Source: Bacteroidales bacterium UBA5326
GTDB taxonomy: Bacteria > Bacteroidota > Bacteroidia > Bacteroidales > UBA932
NCBI GenBank assembly: GCA_002408205.1
Contig: DHQY01000016.1
Span: forward strand, 1 to 30,470
Reading direction: 5' to 3'
DNA length: 30,470 nt
The notes under the pieces are model-generated. The model did no database searches. It worked only from the letters and a program-made list of their open reading frames with translations, and was not told the origin of the DNA. Below, one piece after another: positions 26,785 to 30,470 of this stretch. The translations under genes and the position numbers were made by a program. Positions within the stretch are counted from its first letter, which is position 1. Every line of letters starts with the position of its first letter.

Positions 26785-28035
26785 ATGCTTTTTGAAAGAA
26801 AACAGTATTTACAGCAGCTTATAACTGCAGAAGACAATGGAATGATTAAGATAATCACAGGCATCAGGCGTTGCGGTAAATCATTCCTGCTATTCAATAT
26901 ATACAAGCAGAACCTACTATCTCGAAGGATACCAGCAAATCATATCATAGAAGTAAATCTGGAAGACAGACGTTGCAAGACACTTCGTGATCCTGATAAT
27001 CTCCTCGAATATATCGACTCACAGATAAAGGACTCGGAGAGATATTTCATTCTTTTGGATGAGATTCAGTTGGTTTCCGAGTTCGAGGATGTTCTGAATT
27101 CCTATCTGTATATGAAGAATGTTAATGTGTATGTTACAGGGTCTAATGCAAAGTTTCTTTCACAGGATGTGATTACAGAATTTCGTGGTCGTGGTTGGGA
27201 AATAAGGGTTCGTCCATTGAGTTTTGCTGAATACTATGAAAAAGTTGGAGGAGATAAACAAGAAACCTTAGAGAATTATTATCTCTATGGAGGGCTTCCT
27301 GCAGTAGTTCAATTAGAAAAACCTGAGGATAAACAGAACTATTTGAAAGAAATCTTTGAAACTGTTTATCTCAAAGATGTGCTGCAGCGCAACCACCTTA
27401 GAAATGCCGATGGTATGAGCGAACTGATAAAGATTCTCGCATCCTCTATGGGTAGCAGTATAAATGTGCAAAGGATTTCAAACACGTTTAAATCTGTAAG
27501 TAAGGTTGACATTGGAGCCAACACCATCAGTCGGTATTTGGAACATCTACAGGATTCATTCATCATCAGTGAGGCACTGCGTTATAACATAAAAGGTAGG
27601 AAATACATAGGAACTGAGACCAAGTACTACTTTGAGGATCCCGGCATCAGGAATACAGTTGTAGGATTTCGTCAAATTGAGTACAACCATACTATGGAGA
27701 ATGTAATTTACAACGAATTATGCCGCATGGGATATAGTGTTGATATTGGCATGGTAGAGACTTTTGATAATAATGCCGAAGGTAAAACCACAAGAAAGAA
27801 TTTAGAGATTGACTTCGTTGTAAACCGACATGATCAACGAGTGTATATCCAATCAGCCTATCGTGTGCCGAACGAAGAAAAGAGAAATCAGGAACTGGCA
27901 TCTTTCAGAAATGTAGCGGATGGATTCCGCAAAATCCTTATCGAGGGAGATCGGTATATCACTCATTACAACGAAGAAGGTATCCTTGTGATGAGTCTCT
28001 ATGATTTTTTACTGAAAGGTATTATTGATAATTAA
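26785..28035 (+). CDS. AAA ATPase with C-terminal DUF4143 domain
   Basis: 416 residues from ATG 26785 (MLFERKQYLQQL). The N-terminal AAA_14-type ATPase has Walker A TGIRRCGKSFL near residues 25-35, Walker B YFILLDEIQLV, and sensor-like YVTGSNAKFLSQD. The C-terminal DUF4143 region has the family's FRGRGWEIRVRPLSFAEYY and YLYGGLPAVV segments and a nuclease-like core NLEIDFVVNRHD...VYIQSAYRV, which resembles a PD-(D/E)xK arrangement. Such genes are abundant in Bacteroidales and archaea, often as mobile singletons, with unknown function. Base composition is more AT-rich than the flanking housekeeping genes, which suggests acquisition. An ATG at 26731 would give 434 residues but precedes the candidate promoter. 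Confidence 0.88.
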   Translation: MLFERKQYLQQLITAEDNGMIKIITGIRRCGKSFLLFNIYKQNLLSRRIPANHIIEVNLEDRRCKTLRDPDNLLEYIDSQIKDSERYFILLDEIQLVSEFEDVLNSYLYMKNVNVYVTGSNAKFLSQDVITEFRGRGWEIRVRPLSFAEYYEKVGGDKQETLENYYLYGGLPAVVQLEKPEDKQNYLKEIFETVYLKDVLQRNHLRNADGMSELIKILASSMGSSINVQRISNTFKSVSKVDIGANTISRYLEHLQDSFIISEALRYNIKGRKYIGTETKYYFEDPGIRNTVVGFRQIEYNHTMENVIYNELCRMGYSVDIGMVETFDNNAEGKTTRKNLEIDFVVNRHDQRVYIQSAYRVPNEEKRNQELASFRNVADGFRKILIEGDRYITHYNEEGILVMSLYDFLLKGIIDN

Positions 28036-28048
28036 ATCAAACATATAG

Positions 28049-28279
28049 AAATCTATTGCTGGCGAAAAGAAAAATAGCAGAAGACTAACACAAGTTCTAA
28101 ATTTGACAAAGAAGAGCGGAAAGAAATATAAACACTGTTGTATGCATGCCGAGCAATCGAAAGATAACACAGCAGCGCAAAATCGTGCTCCGCTCCAATA
28201 TTCAGGATTGTATGCTCCTAAGATACTCGCTTATTTGGAGTCACATAATGTAGCACCCATTATTTTGTACCACGAATAA
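28049..28279 (+). pseudogene. Decayed coding remnant with a degenerate SEC-C motif
   Basis: An open frame of about 76 codons with no start codon at its 5' end lies between stops at 28046-28048 and 28277-28279. It encodes SGKKYKHCC (28115-28141), the second half of the SEC-C zinc motif CxCGSGKKYKxCC; the first two Cys are replaced (LTKKSGKKYK). SEC-C motifs bind zinc and occur at the C terminus of SecA, where they contact SecB, and in many other proteins. This looks like the 3' end of a lost gene. Low confidence that it is expressed. Confidence 0.35.
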
Positions 28280-28288
28280 CGCAAATAG

Positions 28289-28450
28289 TTGGTTATCAAT
28301 AGTGCATATATTCTATATTGGAAAATAACCCACCGAAATAAATCTCCGACTCTTGGTGGAGTTGATGCACCTTCAGAGGCGATCATCACACTCACCGGTG
28401 AGAAATCCGGCGAAGTCCTCGCAATGGGTGTATTCGTTTATTATCTCTGA
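28289..28450 (+). other. Short open frame without start, possible gene remnant
   Basis: About 53 open codons end with TGA at 28448-28450. The translated segment TLGGVDAPSEAIITLTGEKS looks protein-like, but the frame has no start codon near its beginning and I recognise no family. It lies directly next to the convergent SecB-like gene end. It includes a perfect 12-bp palindrome CTCACCGGTGAG at 28391-28402. Confidence 0.2.
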
Positions 28451-28453
28451 GGA

Positions 28454-28900
28454 TTATGACTTATTTTCAGGCTCTACAGGATTAAGGTCGGAAAGCATTA
28501 AATCATTCTTTACCATCTCCTCGAGATTTACAGGAGGCATCACAACTGGATTCAGAACGGTACCTTCTGTTTTTGCGTGAATCACGCCTCTTATTGTTCC
28601 TACGGAGATCGATCCCATATATCGGAGGAAATCAATAGGAATTTTTCCTTCTGCCTTTATGGCTTCAACACCTTCCGGAGCGATATCATAGTAGCACGCA
28701 AGCTGCACAACCATCAGCAGTTTTTCATTCTGAGTGTAGTTGACACTAATTACGTTCCTGACTTGATTCAAATCAGAACGCACATTATATCCGCAATTTG
28801 TGTTAATAAGTACCTCCTGGCCGTTAATAAAATTATCCGGGAAGATGGCAAACTGCACAGTTTCAATATGCGAAATATTATATGGTATAGTTCGTATCAT
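28454..28900 (-). CDS. SecB-like chaperone of a toxin-antitoxin-chaperone (TAC) module
   Basis: 148 residues. The C-terminal half matches the SecB fold order: IPIDFLRYMGSISVGTIRG (88-105) aligns with the E. coli SecB segment containing LFPYARECITSMVSRG, and VVMPPVNLEEMV (119-130) aligns with the SecB LAPVNFDALF segment. The N-terminal half has the alternating strands expected for the SecB beta-sheet (VQFAIFPDNF; RNVISVNYTQNEKLLMVVQL). Solitary SecB-like genes next to HigBA-type pairs occur in TAC systems such as M. tuberculosis Rv1955-1957, where the chaperone folds the antitoxin and protects it from proteolysis. It is the third gene of the operon, starting 21 bases after the antitoxin stop. 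A housekeeping SecB role is less likely given the context. Confidence 0.82.
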   Translation of the reverse strand: MIRTIPYNISHIETVQFAIFPDNFINGQEVLINTNCGYNVRSDLNQVRNVISVNYTQNEKLLMVVQLACYYDIAPEGVEAIKAEGKIPIDFLRYMGSISVGTIRGVIHAKTEGTVLNPVVMPPVNLEEMVKNDLMLSDLNPVEPENKS

Positions 28901-28921
28901 GCTCCAATGGGAAAGGATGAG

Positions 28922-29275
28922 CTATGCTCTGAGAAAAAAACTCACCGGCATTGCAAATTTAGAATTTTGTGTTGACGAAGTAAGGACAGACGAAAATGTC
29001 TTATCATTCTCAAGTATGTAATCAGAGATGTCCTTATACTCAAGTATCGGAGCCTTACCGATTGCAAGAGAAAGTTCCACAAGCTTGCTCATTTTATGGT
29101 CAAAATTACCATTTAGGAGCTGAGATATATAACCTTTGCTACAACCAAGATATTCAGCAAGCTGTGAGCTGTTTTTGTGAGTTCTCTCCATAAAAGAAAT
29201 AAGTTCTCTATAGAGGTCGGTCTGAAGTTTAGCTATCCAATAGCCTTCACTTTTTAGGAGTTCTGCTCTTTTCAT
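28922..29275 (-). CDS. XRE/HigA-like antitoxin with C-terminal tail (candidate chaperone-addiction segment)
   Basis: 117 residues. An XRE-type helix-turn-helix domain occupies about residues 20-73, with the HTH at 36-55 (SSQLAEYLGCSKGYISQLLN). A tail of about 40 residues follows, ending in the hydrophobic, aromatic FAMPVSFFLRA (107-117). In TAC antitoxins such a C-terminal extension (ChAD) aggregates unless bound by the SecB-like chaperone. The first 9 codons overlap the end of the toxin gene by 29 bases in another frame. The HTH suggests the protein also represses its own promoter. The alternative, an ordinary regulator, does not explain the toxin-like gene before it and the SecB-like gene after it. 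Confidence 0.85.
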   Translation of the reverse strand: MKRAELLKSEGYWIAKLQTDLYRELISFMERTHKNSSQLAEYLGCSKGYISQLLNGNFDHKMSKLVELSLAIGKAPILEYKDISDYILENDKTFSSVLTSSTQNSKFAMPVSFFLRA

Positions 29276-29669
29276 TGTTATTGCTTCTGTTTGATTCTTG
29301 GTTCAAATATTGTTTCTTTAGTGACCGGAAAGTTCTATAATCTTTCTTCTGTTGATTCTTGTACCCACCCAATATTATTATCTTTCCTCCATATTTCGAG
29401 ATGCCATAAACTCGCAAATTGCCATCTTTGAATTCATACTCCTTTACTTTCTCTGTTTTTGGCGTAACATCCTTAAACTTTTTATTAGGCAGTGTCCGGT
29501 TATTTGCTACCTCATTCATATAGAAGTAAATCTTTTCAAGACTTCTCCTCTCTTTGGTTTCCAAATCATTTTTAAACGTATCAAAAGGGGCGACGCCATC
29601 GACGAGCAGCTTCTCAAACGTCTGGTTCCCTTCAACCGCTTCAATAATTTGGAGTGCAAATTTAGACAT
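29247..29669 (-). CDS. RelE/HigB-like toxin of the TAC module
   Basis: 140 residues from ATG 29669 (MSKFALQIIEAVEG); an in-frame TTG at 29687 lies inside the upstream palindrome and is unlikely to be the start. The central to C-terminal core is RelE/HigB-like: EYEFKDGNLRVYGISKYGGK (78-97), IIILGGYKNQQKKDYRTFRS (98-116) and LKKQYL (117-122), with several basic residues expected in ribosome-dependent mRNA interferases. The Lys/Asn-rich tail (about 123-140) overlaps the antitoxin start. It is the first gene of the toxin-antitoxin-chaperone operon, the HigB-before-HigA order. Activity is inferred, not shown. Confidence 0.82.
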   Translation of the reverse strand: MSKFALQIIEAVEGNQTFEKLLVDGVAPFDTFKNDLETKERRSLEKIYFYMNEVANNRTLPNKKFKDVTPKTEKVKEYEFKDGNLRVYGISKYGGKIIILGGYKNQQKKDYRTFRSLKKQYLNQESNRSNNNEKSRTPKK

Positions 29670-29699
29670 AAAAAAGTTAAGTTCCAACTAAACTTTTTT
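29670..29699. promoter_or_regulatory. 30-bp imperfect palindrome at the toxin start: candidate operator
   Basis: Arms of 14 bases (AAAAAAGTTAAGTT and AACTAAACTTTTTT) flank a 2-base centre and pair with a single mismatch. The palindrome directly abuts the toxin ATG (29669) on its upstream side, where an antitoxin-type HTH repressor usually binds. A terminator is possible but unlikely immediately before a start codon. Confidence 0.6.
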
Positions 29700-29742
29700 C
29701 AAATTGATTACATTGCTGCCGATCTCAAAGACTGACGTACTA

Positions 29743-29750
29743 CAAATATA
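29743..29750 (-). promoter_or_regulatory. Putative promoter -7 box for the TAC operon
   Basis: On the minus strand this reads TATATTTG, an exact TAnnTTTG match, 73 bases upstream of the toxin ATG, so the palindrome would lie in the leader. A weaker alternative, TCAATTTG, abuts the palindrome at 29700-29707 with TTTG 17 bases further upstream (29725-29728). Confidence 0.4.
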
Positions 29751-29800
29751 CGCAGTAATTCGGCTTACTCATAAGAGAAAAAGAGTACTAATTGTTATGA

Positions 29801-29907
29801 CAATTCCATGTACCACTTTTGTACCAGTACTTTGATGTCATTGATTATCAGTACGACGGAAAGGGCATCGACTCACCTGATTACCAATGTGAGGTGATAA
29901 TGCCACC
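29801..29907 (+). other. Possible coding remnant upstream of the TAC operon
   Basis: After a TGA at 29798-29800 the plus strand stays open until 29950, running into the antisense of blc. The translated part YQYDGKGIDSPDYQCEVIMP looks protein-like, but there is no start codon at its beginning and no family is recognised. It may be a leftover of an earlier insertion at this site. Confidence 0.2.
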
Positions 29908-30450
29908 TTATTTTCCATGTTCCACCCAAATCAGATTCCCGGTATTATAACCCAACGATTCGGCCCTGTTCAGTAGCCTTTCCAGGTCTGCCGGAACCAT
30001 TTCGGGTGTACGTGACAATATCCAGAGGTACTTGTCTGATTTGCTTCCTACCAAGGCAAAAGTGTAGTTTTCGTCCAAATCCAGCACCCAGTAGTCGGAA
30101 TAAAAGAAAAGGAAGAATGAAACCCTCAGGGCCCCGGGATATTTCTCACTTGGCCTGTATGCCTTGGCTTCGGCCTGGTTGAATTTTCCGTCAAAAGAGC
30201 CTTTGTACCCGGTATTGACCACTTTGATTTTTCCGTCTTCGGTAAGTGAATAATTGGCTGTGGCACCCACAAGACCTCTCTCAAAACTATGGTCAAAACG
30301 GGCAATTTCGTACCATTTTCCCAAGTACCGGTTCAAATCCAGTTCTTTGACCGTTTCATCAATTGTGACTTTAAATTCAGGGTTTTCTGCCGTGCATCCT
30401 GCGGTAAAAAGCCATACAGTGAAAGATAAAATAACAGTAATGATTTTCAT
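29908..30450 (-). CDS. blc: Outer-membrane lipoprotein lipocalin (Blc family)
   Basis: 180 residues. The signal peptide ends in the lipobox FTAGC (Cys19), so the mature protein is a lipoprotein. The lipocalin GxW motif is at residues 44-46 (YLGKWYEIARFDHSFERGL), followed by the Blc-type barrel strands (ATANYSLTEDGKIKV; ALRVSFFLFFYSDYWVLDLD; YLWILSRTPEMVP). The family binds lysophospholipids or fatty acids and responds to envelope stress in E. coli. Only 20 bases of its upstream region are in the window, and these belong to the inverted repeat shared with the valS end. Confidence 0.95.
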   Translation of the reverse strand: MKIITVILSFTVWLFTAGCTAENPEFKVTIDETVKELDLNRYLGKWYEIARFDHSFERGLVGATANYSLTEDGKIKVVNTGYKGSFDGKFNQAEAKAYRPSEKYPGALRVSFFLFFYSDYWVLDLDENYTFALVGSKSDKYLWILSRTPEMVPADLERLLNRAESLGYNTGNLIWVEHGK

Positions 30451-30470
30451 GTATTAAATCCAAATAACCG
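30449..30470. repeat. Terminal inverted repeat, right copy (22 bp)
   Basis: Exact inverted copy of bases 1-22. It includes the two last template bases of the lipocalin start codon and the 20 bases upstream. Confidence 0.85.

Noticed and set aside
28577..28975. Plus-strand open frame of 132 codons over the SecB-like and antitoxin genes
   Set aside because: Antisense to two genes with recognisable folds and crosses their intergenic gap.
29657..29664. Exact TAnnTTTG match (TAAATTTG, minus) with a TTGG 19 bases upstream at the toxin start
   Set aside because: It lies inside the first toxin codons, so a transcript from it would lack the toxin start codon.
29247..29687. Longer toxin start at 29687
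   Set aside because: That codon is TTG and lies inside the palindrome; ATG 29669 fits the operator position and usual starts better.

Overview
The window looks like chromosomal DNA of a Bacteroidota member, most likely order Bacteroidales. This rests on the -7 box TAnnTTTG in front of several genes, a lipoprotein form of the Omp85 protein TamA (TamL), a PCMD-domain surface lipoprotein, a NagB-LmbE fusion protein, a WG-repeat protein and a fold-III PLP decarboxylase of the Bacteroidota type. I cannot name the genus. There are no rRNA, tRNA, CRISPR, integrase or transposase genes in the window.

Layout. (1) 58-12960, plus strand: a tightly packed run of nine genes with gaps of a few bases or ATGA-type overlaps: valS, a 1002-residue repeat lipoprotein, a YbgC-type thioesterase, tatA, tatC, a WG-repeat protein, an ABC-F ATPase, rlmB and a polysaccharide flippase. 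(2) 12899-15045, minus strand: a PLP decarboxylase followed by a second SpoU-type RNA methyltransferase, whose end overlaps the flippase end tail to tail. (3) 15166-17421, plus: tamL, transcribed divergently from the decarboxylase. (4) 17433-23448, minus: a carboxypeptidase-regulatory-like secreted protein, rarA, kdsA (metal-dependent type), a NagB-LmbE fusion and a CBM9-like protein. (5) 23522-26403, plus: a RumA-type rRNA uracil methyltransferase overlapping mnmE. Regions 1-5 are mostly housekeeping: translation, RNA modification, envelope biogenesis and Tat export.

(6) 26404-29907 is visibly more AT-rich and loosely packed, and reads as an accessory island between mnmE and the lipocalin gene. 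It holds a DUF4143-type AAA ATPase, decayed coding remnants (one with a degenerate SEC-C motif) and, on the minus strand, a three-gene operon: a RelE/HigB-like toxin, an XRE/HigA-like antitoxin with a C-terminal hydrophobic tail, and a SecB-like chaperone. This is the architecture of a toxin-antitoxin-chaperone (TAC) module, known from Mycobacterium tuberculosis HigB1-HigA1-Rv1957. In such systems the chaperone protects the antitoxin through its C-terminal chaperone-addiction tail. Here a 30-base palindrome sits against the toxin start codon and a -7 box lies just upstream, which suggests autoregulation. It is the strongest candidate for an interesting, probably uncharacterised system. (7) 29908-30450, minus: a lipocalin (Blc) lipoprotein.

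The first and last 22 bases of the window are exact inverted copies of each other, which may be an assembly-end artefact or a genuine inverted repeat in front of valS and blc.
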